Below, piece by piece: positions 1 to 9,640 of a stretch of DNA of 64,000 nucleotides. Where the stretch lies: positions 224,653,894 through 224,717,893 of the forward strand of contig NC_088792.1 in assembly GCF_011386835.1 (NCBI RefSeq), given 5' to 3'. The notes under the pieces were generated by a model. It had not been told where the DNA came from and did no database searches. It saw nothing but the letters and a program-made list of their open reading frames with translations. Every line of letters starts with the position of its first letter. Within the stretch, counting starts at the first letter, position 1. The position numbers and the translations under genes are program-made. Origin of the DNA: Chrysemys picta bellii. Taxonomy: Eukaryota > Chordata > Testudines > Emydidae.

Positions 1-184
1 TCCACTCCACTAGCTTATAATTTGCAATAGGTGGGGCTCTGAGAAATGATTAAATCTTATAAAGGTATGATCTCATATGATCAGATTTTTGCAATTGTGA
101 AATGCATTTATTATATTTGAAATGTTACATTTGTTTACATTATTAACCTTATTGTCCCATCATCTTTAATAATAAATTTATGAT

Positions 185-278
185 ACTTAATTACCCTTTT
201 ATAGTGCCTTCCATCTAAAGATCTCAGAAAGCTTTACAAATGTGAAAATAAGCCTCAAAACAACTCTGTGTGGTAAGT
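185..278. repeat. Ancient LINE/SINE relic (L3/MIR-like 3' end)
   Basis: The stretch 'agatctcagaaagctttacaaa' with nearby 'caaaacaactctgtgtggtaagt' resembles the conserved 3' tail of old amniote L3/CR1 or MIR3-like repeats (pattern: ctcaaagcactttacaaa ... ctgtgaggtaagt). The same motif pair recurs at 14690-14830 and 19740-19850. It is too diverged to assign further by eye. Confidence 0.45.
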
Positions 279-2467
279 GACTACCTTGTTACTTCTGTAG
301 TTACCTGTGAGTTAAGTCCTAAGTGTGATAAATATATTAAGAAACAGCATCTATCAACCTACTGTATATGCTGTAGCAAGATAGAAGATTTATGGTACAA
401 TTATTTCCATATTGGTGATTACTCTAGAGTTAAAGGTTCATCTCAAATTGAGTTTAAAGGAATTATGTTGTTAGCAACATTCTACTCCTAAACCATCACA
501 ATTTTTCTTTTTAACTGGCACTGCATGACTATGTCCATGTTAACATATTTGGGTTATTACAATAATATGGTCTCAGCTGCAATCTGATTTGGAAATCACT
601 GTAATACAAAAAACCCCTCTTTTTTTGGTTAATGGATTAGTTTAAACAATCATTCTCCCCCTGAACAAACATACACCACACACATGGTATATAATAATAG
701 TTTGATTACTTCCTATGGTGCTCATTATGATAAAAGTAACAGTGAACTCACTAGGTGTTAATGTCTTTAGAAACATTAGTATATAATACCAAGAGTATAT
801 AAAATATTGTATGACACTGTACTTTTTCTGTTTTGGTATATCAGCTGATAAATGCTATCACTGAACAGGACTTAACACTTCCTTAAATAGCTTTGCTGTA
901 CAAGAAAGATTGTTAAAGTTAACTTAGGCTTCCCAATTAACTTTGAGAATTCATTGAAATAGACATTCAGAATTTCATGTGGACATATGTCAACTGCATT
1001 CAGAATATTTTCTGTGTGTAACTGCTGTGGTTAAAGAGGTGCTATTGTTTCTGTTATAAACAAAAATGTTCAGTGATTTATAATTCAGGTAGATTAGGGT
1101 CCAAAGCTTCATTCCTTGTGCACCAAAACAATCAGAAACTTCCATTAATTTCAATGGGAGTGAGTACACAAACACTACAAAATCAAATCCTTGAGGCCAG
1201 AGTCTGCAAGGTGCTGCTGAATGTCTCTTGCCAGTACTCAGCACCCTATTCTCACCAACTACTATGGGAATTGAGGATACCCAGCATTTGTCAGAATCAG
1301 ACCCTTAAGTTCCATGCAAGGTGCCATTGTGCCTATATTTTAAAGTAATGCTAGTGGTTTTTAACTGCCGAGAACACGCTCAGTTTGGATTGTTTCTCAT
1401 GCTTTAACAGGCTGTACTTTAAGAACAAACTAAAGGTTGTAGCCCTACATTTGACAGGCAGTGTCCTTTGAGCGGACTAATGCTTCCGGACATCTGGGAG
1501 AAAAAAGCTCTTTTGAGGTACTGCTGCTCCTGTAGGGCTTGATCCTCCTCCACTGGGAGCAGGCTCAGACTCTTAGGACTGATCCTGCCAGGGGCTGAAC
1601 TTTCTGGCGGGGATCTAGCAAAGCACGCAATCTCACTGACTTCAAGAAGCACGTGAAGAGCTCCACTGAATTCAGTGGGACTATTCACTACAGAGGTAAA
1701 AGCTGTGCTTGGCCGGACCTCGGCCAGAGAGCTCGGCAGCTCGCACCTCTCCATGGTACCATCTTTCAACCGAGAAGCTCCAATACCTAATAATAAGAGG
1801 AGCCAATGAAGGCTAAAATACGGCAGCGCATCATCATGTCATCTTCTGCAGTCCTTCCCGTACGGAACTGCTGCAGCCTTGAGTCTGAATTTTCTTGCTT
1901 TTTTGGATTTAAGTAAGAGTCCTGGCCGTTAACATTTTTTTAAACTTAACTTTTTTCGTTTAAACGAATACTGTCAAACAAGAGAAAACTAGTTTCAGCT
2001 ACTTCTTCTACCCCTGAGTGTGTGTCTCAGCCATTTTTTGTTTACCTCCCTCCCAAGTCACAGAAGAAAAAGAAGAAAATAGACAGGGAGATCTGTATGA
2101 CTGATTATACAGGAGAACTATACACAGACCCACGCTATAAGTATAGGATCCAGTGCTGTCAAATGCATACATTAAATAAACTGGCAGACCGATAATTGTT
2201 CTCTAATCTCTCCCAGCTATAGAATGTTAGGTGTTATAACAATGAGAAGTGAAAGTATTTCAGGCAGAAATGTTTGCTTTTTAAACGGGAAATTGTGAAT
2301 AAAAAAAGTCTATTGTAAGTTTACATCGCGTTTGCAGACTTTTTAAACGCGTGTATGTCGAGTGGAGATTTACCATTCAAGCTATTACTTGATAATTGAG
2401 ACATGGAATAACAAATTTAAAGGAAATCTTTGAACTCCCGTGTCTATGGTGACTTGTCCTAGCGGTG

Positions 2468-2491
2468 TAATAATAATAATAATAATAATAA
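2468..2491. repeat. (TAA)n microsatellite
   Basis: Eight uninterrupted TAA units lie inside PENK intron 3. Confidence 0.95.
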
Positions 2492-3722
2492 GACTCCCAT
2501 TCTGCAAAGCTATCCTCAAAGGACAAACAATTTTCATTCTGATGGAAGGCACTTTATAATGGACGGTTTTCGAATTAGAAGACAAGAACAACGCAGTATC
2601 CTATACGGGAGAGTCTTCCTTGCTAAAGGAACAGTACGTTATTAGGGAACGCCTAAGAGCGAAACTACATAGTAGCTCAGGGTGAGACGTTCTCGTCTTG
2701 AGAGGATTCGAATAGGGACTCTTTTGCCATTGGTTCATTTCTAGTCTGCCTTTACATCTCAGTATTCGCTGCTTTCTCTCTTTTAAGATGTGATGGATTT
2801 GTTCTGAACCAGAGACTTTGACCGGAATTTCTGCAGTGATTCCATTCTTCTCTAGGCTTCAATCTCTCTTAGTCCCACCCGGATCATCAAAAGGCTCCCG
2901 GGAACTTTTTTGCTCCCGGGAGCTTATCCTACGAATTCTCAAAATTAAACCTAGTGATCAGGGTAACTTTAGACTCTCAGTTAAAAGGATGATTTCTTTT
3001 AAGGGGAGAAGGAGCTTGGTAGTTTTTAGAAGGTCCTGTTCCAATCTCTCCCCGAGCCCCCAAGATAGCTCCGGTGACATTTCTAGGCTATTTCACACTA
3101 GCGGTCTGACATTAGACTTCCAATTAAAATGCTGCAATTTATTTTTTTAAGAAGATAATTGGTTACAGCAGCGCTGGTAGACTCGAGTTTAAATATCAGA
3201 AACACCCTCCCCCGCTTATCTCCTAGGCACTGTACTTGGGGCTAGGTCCAGTAAAGGGCCCAGCGCCCTAGCTCCCCTAGGCTTCAGTGAAGGTCAAAGG
3301 CGCTCGCTACCTGCCACCAGTGCAGGCTGGGTCCCTGGGAGGAGGCATCATTGCCTGCTCTGCTCTAAGGCCCGATCCTCCCCAGGCACCTTGGAGCACC
3401 CGCAAATGGACCTCAACAGTCAATTAGCTCAACTCACTCGCTGGGGCCAGGCAGGAGTGTTGGGAAGCTCTCCAGGGTGCCGAACTGTCCGGCGTGGCTC
3501 AGGGGAAGGACAGCGCAGAGCCGCAGGAAAGCCAGCCCGGACAGCGCCCGCGGCCGGAGTATCTTCTTCCCCCACCGCCCCCACAGCTAAGCTCCCTTCG
3601 CTAACTCTGCGTGAGAGGAGCCGGCTCCCGAGTCCTGTGCGAGCCTCCGGGAGCAGCTGCTGTGCCTCTTAGGCGGCCAGTGGGGTCAGAGAGTTACTTG
3701 GGAGCACATGGATCCCGCTTAC

Positions 3723-3860
3723 CAGGGGGTTGATCTCTGCGTGGTGACCCAGCCGGTAGGAGCAGGAGGCGCAGTCCTTGCTGCAGTCCGCCTGCACTGT
3801 CCAGACAAGGCAGCTGCTGAGAGCCAAGAGCAAGCCGCAAAGTCTCAGGAGCAACGCCAT
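3723..3860 (-). CDS. PENK: Proenkephalin, first coding exon (partial CDS, residues 1-46)
   Basis: This exon encodes the start of the opioid precursor proenkephalin, which is processed in neurons and chromaffin cells to Met- and Leu-enkephalin. The ATG is at 3860. Residues 1-24 form a signal peptide: a leucine-rich core (MALLLRLCGLLLAL) ending in TVQA, with cleavage predicted before Asp25. The mature start DCSKDCASCSYRL has the Cys-x3-Cys-x2-Cys spacing of the proenkephalin N-terminus (human ECSQDCATCSYRL), i.e. the first three of its six conserved cysteines. The exon ends after Leu46 (...AEINPL) at a GTAAGC donor, phase 0, matching the known intron position after INFL in mammalian PENK. I chose this Met because the longer upstream open frame crosses the predicted splice acceptor and is not conserved-looking. 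The remaining coding sequence, with all the YGGF repeats, is not in the window. Confidence 0.95.
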
Positions 3861-3863
3861 GGG
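3861..3863 (-). other. PENK: PENK exon 3 5' edge and splice acceptor
   Basis: Only three untranslated bases (CCC) separate the acceptor AG (3864-3865) from the ATG. The preceding minus-strand sequence CCTCTTCTTTTCGCAG is a good polypyrimidine tract plus AG. The acceptor assignment is an inference from sequence; cDNA would settle it. Confidence 0.7.
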
Positions 3864-4612
3864 CTGCGAAAAGAAGAGGTCAGAATTCAGCCTGGCACCA
3901 GCTTCCTCCTTGGCCCCAGGAGAAGCGTCCCCAACCCCACAGCCAGTCACACCTGTGCCCCGGCTTCCTCCAAGCCTCAGGCACGGGCGCTGCAAACTAT
4001 TCACAGGCAGCGGACCCCACCCCCTGGTTAGGTACGGGACGCGGAACGCAGCAAGTTGGAACTCTTTGCGCTCTCTGTTCCGCAGCTGCAGACAGGGACA
4101 GCCTCCGGCTTTCTCTTCCCTTCCCAGGGTCGCCAAGACCTCAGCCCCCCTGGCTGTTCTGCTGGTGCTATCAGAGCCGGAGCTGTTCCTTTTTGCAAGC
4201 CCAGAGCCTGCACGGGAACAGGACCTAGCGCTGTAAGCGAAGAACGAACTTAACGTGGTTAACAGAAATCAAATCAATTTCCCCCCAAATTAAAGCATTT
4301 CTCCTGCCACTCTCTTTCCCTGTCCCCAGTCATTATCCCGGAAAGCCGGACAGAGGCAGTTCCCCGGCACAGCCAGGAGAGAGGTCAGATACCACAACTA
4401 CAGAGATATTCGAAGGTAAAGCCTCGGAGCGATTGCCTGGCAAGAGTTTGCACGCGCACAACCCCCGAACAACAAAGCAGTAGCCTATGGAAACTAGACA
4501 GACAGCAAAGCTGTTACAGAAATAAAACTCAGCCAAGCCACTGCCAGCAACCTTACTAGACGCCTCGCCCCAGCCCCCAGCCTAGTGCCGGTCCTTACAG
4601 CAATTCACTCAC
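3864..4612 (-). other. PENK: PENK intron 2 (5'UTR intron)
   Basis: Bounded by a GTGAGT donor at 4612 (alternatives GTATGT at 4616 and GTAAGG at 4598) and the TTCGCAG acceptor ending at 3864. At about 750 bp it occupies the place of the 0.47-kb human intron B. The interval is GC-rich and belongs to the promoter-proximal CpG-rich domain. Open frames on either strand here have no recognisable product. Confidence 0.65.
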
Positions 4613-4738
4613 ATACATGCTGCTTCCGTGGGAACTCGCAGAAGCACCTCGGGAGCGAGCAGTAGCTTGCTGGAGCCTCTTGGTTTGAGCCCCTTGTATT
4701 TATAGAAGGGCTAAGCAATTTGTGCCTCTGGAGAAGCT
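4613..4738 (-). other. PENK: PENK exon 2 (noncoding, predicted)
   Basis: A strong acceptor (a run of eight T then CCTTCTAG, ending at 4739) opens the exon at 4738, and GTGAGT at 4612 closes it. The exon is 5'UTR. A TATAAATA string occurs inside it at 4697-4704 on the same strand, and an ATG sits almost at its 3' edge (around 4619). The 3' boundary could be at 4617 or 4599 instead. Confidence 0.65.
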
Positions 4739-4810
4739 CTAGAAGGAAAAAAAATACAGGAGAAAAGTAATAGCCCGCAGTTACTGAGCATCAGCTTCAG
4801 TAAATCTTAC
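4739..4810 (-). other. PENK: PENK intron 1 (72 bp, 5'UTR)
   Basis: Donor GTAAGA at 4810 and acceptor TTCTAG at 4739 define a 72-bp intron with a long T-rich tract. The human gene has a similarly tiny first intron (87 bp), which supports this assignment. Confidence 0.75.
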
Positions 4811-4928
4811 AGGAGCGAGGAGGCAGGGGGAGAAAGTGCCCAGTTGGAGCTGCGGTCTCCTGGCCCCCAGCACTGGCTGGATGGATGGATCTGTTTGCAG
4901 GGCTGCGGAGCTCTTCACCAAAGTCAGG
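4811..4928 (-). other. PENK: PENK exon 1 (noncoding, predicted)
   Basis: The start is placed about 30 bases downstream of the TATA box, the end at the donor CCT|GTAAGA. No coding potential is expected; translation starts in exon 3. The 5' end is uncertain by several bases. Confidence 0.65.
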
Positions 4929-4952
4929 GTTCTGGGAAGCGGATGGAGCCAC

Positions 4953-4958
4953 TTTATA
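4953..4958 (-). promoter_or_regulatory. PENK: PENK TATA box
   Basis: Minus-strand TATAAA within TAATTATAAAG lies 54 bases downstream of the conserved CRE (5018), the same spacing as between ENKCRE-2 and the TATA box in mammals. It predicts a transcription start near 4928. Confidence 0.8.
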
Positions 4959-4989
4959 ATTAGTCAAAAAGGGAAAAGCGAAGCCTCCC

Positions 4990-5030
4990 CCAATCGCCTA
5001 CGGGCTCCATCTGACGCAGGACCTACGAAA
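4990..5030 (-). promoter_or_regulatory. PENK: PENK inducible enhancer: ENKCRE-1, ENKCRE-2 and CCAAT/NF1 site
   Basis: Read on the minus strand, the block contains CGTAGG, then CCTGCGTCAG, then a GCCCG spacer, then GGCGATTGGGG. The mammalian proenkephalin enhancer has the same order and spacing (ENKCRE-1 TGGCGTA, ENKCRE-2 TGCGTCA, AP-2/NF1 region with GGCGATTGGGG). ENKCRE-2 (5012-5018) is exact; ENKCRE-1 (5024-5030) reads TTTCGTA, two bases away from the human element. In mammals this enhancer binds CREB/AP-1 and makes transcription respond to cAMP, calcium and phorbol ester. The predicted distance from ENKCRE-2 to the start site is about 90 bases, as in the human gene. Confidence 0.87.
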
Positions 5031-5794
5031 TCCCACTCAGGCCCCCTTATTAGCGATTCTGCCTGGGAAGGGGATGAGCCATGCAGGGAAGTCAGCGAGG
5101 ACGTTTTCTGTCCCCCCCGCGGGTAGCTGGGGACAGCTGGGAGTAGAGGACGGGGGAGGCCGTGCTCCAGGAAATGGCCTTGGCCTTTTACAGCACCCAC
5201 CTGGCTTTCGGGAGCTCTCCCGCCGAGCGTGAGACAAGTGACTTGCGGGAGTTGTGGGCGCCAGGCGTGAGCGACCCCGGCCGCTTGGTCTGAGTGTGTG
5301 AGTGACATAGGACAAGAGGAGCCCACCGGCAAGGGCAGGCTGGACCCCCGCCCCTCTTTGGTCTACGTGCTCCAGCCTTGTCCCTGCCCCACTGGCTAAC
5401 CCACGTTTCTCTAGGTCACAGCACTAGGGGCTCGGGAAACTGCTGCAGTGAACTGCAGCACAGAGCGCAATGGGGGCTGACACCCCCTTCCCTCCACTGG
5501 TCCCCCCCTTTGATCTTCCTTAACATCTGGCACGGCTAGACCATTCCACCCCATGGAAGCTGCAAATCTCTCATCCTCCAATGCTGGGGAAGAGAAGCCA
5601 GTGTGTAAAACTCTCTATCAAACCCCACTGGAAAGAAGAAAAGGCTCCAGAGGACAAAGCTGCAGGGTCAAGGAGGTCGGAGTCACTAAAGACACGGGGA
5701 GGGAGGGAGATTTTATTCCACCAGCGGTTCAGCTGCCTCTTCTTGCTTTTATGTGGCCTGGGGCTTTCCCCTTCTCTCTAACCTGTTTGGTTGT

Positions 5795-5940
5795 TCTTAT
5801 GTAGAGTCATACTGGGTCAGATCAAGAGTCCATCTAGCCCAGTATCCTGTCTTCCAACAGTGGTGACTACCAGGTGCCCCAGAGGGAATGAACAGAACAG
5901 GTAATCCTCAAGTGATCCATCCCTGCTGTTGCCCACACCT
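5795..5940 (-). mobile_element. CR1 LINE 3'-end fragment
   Basis: Starts in a remnant of the TTCTTATG-type tail and contains the reverse complement of the CR1 3' signature 'actgggctagatgga' (here ccatctagcccagt). About 145 bp, no coding sequence. Confidence 0.75.
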
Positions 5941-6102
5941 CTAGGTGAGGTTTGCTCGCTAGAGGGCGCCCAGCTCCTGCAAAGGCTGGAGGAGCACCCA
6001 GGCTTGTGAGAGGGGTCTGTGCTGTAAGCTTTTGTGCACACTGGCCATGTGAAAATGAGCCCATTTCAATGAATGAAAATGCTCATCCACAACCAATGGG
6101 GA

Positions 6103-6255
6103 TCATAAGATTGGCCATACTGGGTCAGGCCAATGGCTTCCGACAGTGGCCAGTGCCAGATGCTTCAGAGAGAATGACCAGAATAGGGCAATTATCAAGC
6201 CATCCACCCTGTCCAGCCCCAGAATCTCATAGTCAGAGCTTTAACATATTCCTCT
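6103..6255 (-). mobile_element. CR1 LINE 3'-end fragment, second copy
   Basis: Begins ataagattggccatactgg and includes gggtcaggccaatggc, the inverted CR1 3' end. It is more diverged than the 5795 copy and shares its orientation. Confidence 0.7.
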
Positions 6256-7725
6256 AGTGTTATAAACCTCCTGGCAACATTTGTAAGACCCAGAAACCAC
6301 TCTCTCCTGGACGTAGCTTGGTCCCTGTGTAAACTGTGATTTTAAGGAAAGCTGCCCAAGCTTTCAAGTTGCATGTCTCCCTACCCTATTTGACTGATTT
6401 TTCTTCTCTAACTGATGGATTTTTCGTCTCTAACTGATGGATATTTGGCCCCTGGACCCAAAAACCATGATAACATTTCAGATCTCAGAAGTAAGGCGCA
6501 ATCTAAAACTGACCATACCTCACAGACTGAGTTGCTTCAGGAAGGTTTTACAGTTTATTTTGGTCCTGTACATTTCAGGACAGCTAATATCCCTCCCCAA
6601 GACCTCTCCCAATTGCATGTGAAAACACAAGTGGGTTCTCATAGAAATTAAAAGAACTGAAATGGATATGTTGCTTTAAAGTTTCTATTCACAAAGAATG
6701 ACTATGATCTATAGCATGTGGGGCATTAAAACTGCCAATTCCTACTGCAGGAGTGAGATTTTCAGTTTATTAAGGCACATCATAAAGTGTGAATGTACAG
6801 AGTTCCCTCTATTTCTGCTCTATCTTCTACCAGATTAAACATATTGGACCAGAGCTGTATTCATGCCTAATTTGGCTTCACTGTCTGGGTACACATCACA
6901 CAGCTTTATGAAACTGCCACTACCAATGAAGTCTGAAGACACTGTCATAGGCAGGAGGCTGCATGAATGGGGATCAGTTGTTGGATGCTTTTTGTTAATA
7001 TGATGTGGGCTCCAAACACAGGACACTAAACATCAGTGGAAAATGGATCTTGTCCTTATCCCATCTCTTGCTCTGCACCAGCTGTGGAATGTTCTGAGTT
7101 TAAGTTTTTGAAGAAAGTTAGAAAAATCTCTCATGTCCATAATTCCCTCTCCTCCCCCATGGAAACTAAAGGTTTTGTATGTTAATAGCAATTATTATTG
7201 TAACAAAGCAACAGCAATTACACCTCACATCTCTTTGTATGACGCATTGAAATTATTGCAGCTTTTTAAAAAAGCATGCCACAGCTGCCTTATGTAAGTG
7301 CCAATAAGTCCTTTGTTAAAAGTGCTGTATTACTTTTGTTTTGATTGTTTGGTTTTGTTGATATTTTGTCTTTGGGGAAAAAAACATTTTAAGCCAAACA
7401 TGGCTATAAAATATACAGCAGTCACCTTTTAAAAGTTAGTCATACTAAGATTCGTACGTTCCAAAGTCAGAAGGGGCCATTAGGATCATCTAGTCTACCC
7501 TCCTGTATGACACAGGCCATAGAACTTCCCCAAAATAACTCCTAGAGCATATGCTCATCAGACATTCTAACATTAACTTCTAAGGACATAGAAGAAAATG
7601 TAGCTAAGAAATCCCAGTGCTATTACTAGAACACTCAGAATGCTGCTGCTTCTTTAAATGCTGCAGCAAATCTGATGTTTTAGAGAAGAGGGTTGAACAG
7701 CTGTGGATTGAAGTTTAAGGCAAGT
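6256..7725. other. Intergenic, nothing recognised
   Basis: AT-rich sequence without a convincing open frame, RNA gene or repeat signature, apart from a possible old CR1 3' scrap at about 7450-7560 (aaggggccattaggatcatctagt). Confidence 0.5.
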
Positions 7726-7739
7726 TTTCCCTATTAGTT

Positions 7740-9640
7740 AATCAAGATGCAGCGTCTTTCACATGGTAAGAAAACGACGATAAAGTCATTGCGGAGAAAC
7801 TAAATGGATTCTTTGCTTCAGCCTTCACGGCTGAGGATGTTAGGGAGGTTCCCAAACCTGAGCTGGCTTTTGTAGGTGACAAATCTGAGGAACTGTCACA
7901 GATTGAAGTGTCACAAGAGGAAGTTTTGGAATTAATTGATAAACTTAACATTAACAAGTCACCAGGACCAGATGGCATTCACCCAAGAGTTCTGAAAGAA
8001 CTCAAATGTGAAGTTGCGGAACTGTTAACTAAGGTTTATAACCTGTCCTTTAAATCAGCTTCTGTACCCAATGACTGGAAGTTAGCTAATGTAACGCCAA
8101 TATTTAAAAAGGCTCTAGAGGTGATCCCGGCAATTACACACCAGTAAGTCTAATGTCTGTACCGGGCAAATTAGTCGAAACAATAGTTAAAAATAAAATT
8201 GCCCGACACATAGAAAAACATAAACTGTTGAGCAATAGTCAACATGGTTTCTGTAAAGGGAAATCGTGTCTTACTAATCTATTAGAATTCTTTGAAGGGG
8301 TCAACAAACATGTGGACATGGGGGATTCAGTGGACATAGTGTACTTAGATTTCCAGAAAGCCTTTGACAAGGTCCCTCACCAAAAGCTCTTATGTAAATT
8401 AAGCTGCCATGGGATAAAAGGGAAGGTCCTTTCATGGATTGAGAACTGGTTAAAAGACAGGGAACAAAGGGTAGGAATAAATGGTAAATTCTCAGAATGG
8501 AGAGGGGTAACTAATGGTGTTCCCCAAGGGTCAGTCCTCGGACCGATCCTATTCAACTTATTCATAAATGATCTGGAGAAAGGGGTAAACAGTCAGGTGG
8601 CAAAGTTTGCAGATGATACTAAACTGCTAAAGCTAGTTAAGTCCAAAGCAGACTGTGAAGAACTTCAAAAAGATCTCACAAAACTAAGTGATTGGGCAAC
8701 AAAATGGCAAATGAAATTTAATGTGGATAAATGTAAAGTAATGAACATTGGAAAAAATAGCCCCAACTATACATACAATATGATGAGGCCTAATTTAGCT
8801 ACAACAAGTCAGGAAAAAGATCTTGGAGTCATCGTGGATAGTTCTCTGAAAATGTCCACGCAGTGTGCAGAGGCGGTCAAAAAAGCAAACAGGATGTTAG
8901 GAATCATTAAAAAGGGGATAGAGAATAAGACTGAGAATATATTATTGCCCTTATATAAATTGATGGTACGCCCTCATCTGGAATACTGCGTACAGATGTT
9001 CTCTCCTCATCTCAAAAAAGATATACTGGCACTAGAAAAGGTTCAGAAAAGGGCAACTAAAATGATTAAGGGTTTGGAATGGGTCCCATATGAGGAGAGA
9101 TTAAAGAGGCTAGGACTCTTCAGCTTGGAAAAGAGGAGACTAAAGGGGGATATGATAGAGGTATATAAAATCATGAGTGATGTGGAGAAAGTAGATAAGG
9201 AAAAGTTATTTACTTATTCCCATAATACAAGAACTAGGGGTCATCAAATAAAATTAATAGGCAGCAGGTTTAAAACAAATAAAAGGAAGTTCTTCATGCA
9301 GTGCACAGTCAACTTGTGGAACTCCTTACCTGAGGAGGTTGTGAAGGCTAGGACTATAACAGAGTTTAAAAGAGAACTGGATAAATTCATGGTGGTTAAG
9401 TCCATTAATGGCTATTAGCCAGGACGGGTAAGGAATGGTGTCCCTAGCCTCTGTCTGTCAGAGGGTGGAGATGGATGGCAGGAGAGAGAGATCACTTGAT
9501 CATTGCCTGTTAGGTTCACTCCCTCTGGGACACCTGGCATTGGCCACTGTCAGTAGACAGGATACTGGGCTAGATGGACCTTTGGTCTGACCCGGTACGG
9601 CCTTTCTTATGTTCTTATGTTCTTATGTTATGTTCTTATA
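7740..9640 (+). mobile_element. CR1-type non-LTR retrotransposon, 5'-truncated
   Basis: A 1.9-kb copy covering the end of the ORF2 linker, the whole reverse transcriptase, the C-terminal region and the 3' end. The 3' end has the signature ctgggctagatggacc and finishes in a TTATGTTC-type microsatellite (9600-9640), as turtle CR1 families do. Endonuclease and ORF1 are missing, the usual result of incomplete target-primed reverse transcription. It is one of the best-preserved LINE copies in the window and thus probably among the youngest. Confidence 0.92.
7770..9418 (+). pseudogene. CR1 ORF2 reverse transcriptase, one frameshift
   Basis: Frame 1 runs 7770 to about 8115 (NDDKVIAEKLNGFF, SPGPDGIHPRVLKEL, VPNDWKLANVTPIFKK); frame 2 continues to the stop at 9418 as a 421-residue open frame. 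RT motifs seen: [49 protein letters not shown], the catalytic KFADDTKL box (FADD form), then PHLEYC, RATKMIKGLEW and NLWNSLPEEVV of the C-terminal region. The break fits loss of one A in the run after 'ccaatattt' (about 8102-8112). Apart from it I see no in-frame stop. It is not a host gene; 5' truncation and the frameshift make it non-autonomous. Confidence 0.92.

Larger units (their letters stand above)
1..3722 (-). other. PENK: PENK intron 3 (5' part; continues beyond the window)
   Basis: The intron opens with GTAAGC at 3722. No open frame with Tyr-Gly-Gly-Phe repeats or paired basic sites exists in 1-3722 on the minus strand, so the last exon lies further left and the intron is longer than 3.7 kb (human intron C is about 3.5 kb). 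Inside are a (TAA)n tract at 2468-2491 and worn ancient repeats near 185-278, 1075-1300 and 1560-1720, the last two with the 'cccattgaagtcaatggg'-like core common in amniote relic repeats. Nothing else recognisable is present. Confidence 0.85.
3450..5450. other. CpG-rich promoter domain of PENK
   Basis: CpG and G+C are clearly raised from about 3.45 to 5.45 kb compared with the AT-rich flanks, covering the enhancer, exons 1-3 and the first part of intron 3. Many short open frames on both strands here are chance products of composition. Limits are by eye. Confidence 0.6.

Noticed and set aside
1..3700. Search for the last PENK exon in the window
   Set aside because: No minus-strand YGGF repeats with paired basic residues were found, so it is taken to lie outside the window.
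3861..4136. Upstream in-frame extension of PENK to an ATG at 4136
   Set aside because: It runs through the predicted splice acceptor and would bury the signal peptide; the ATG at 3860 matches the family start.
3708..4236. Plus-strand open frames of 107 and 152 codons opposite PENK exon 3
   Set aside because: They are antisense shadows of the CpG-rich exon and intron; no domain, and the minus strand has clear PENK evidence.
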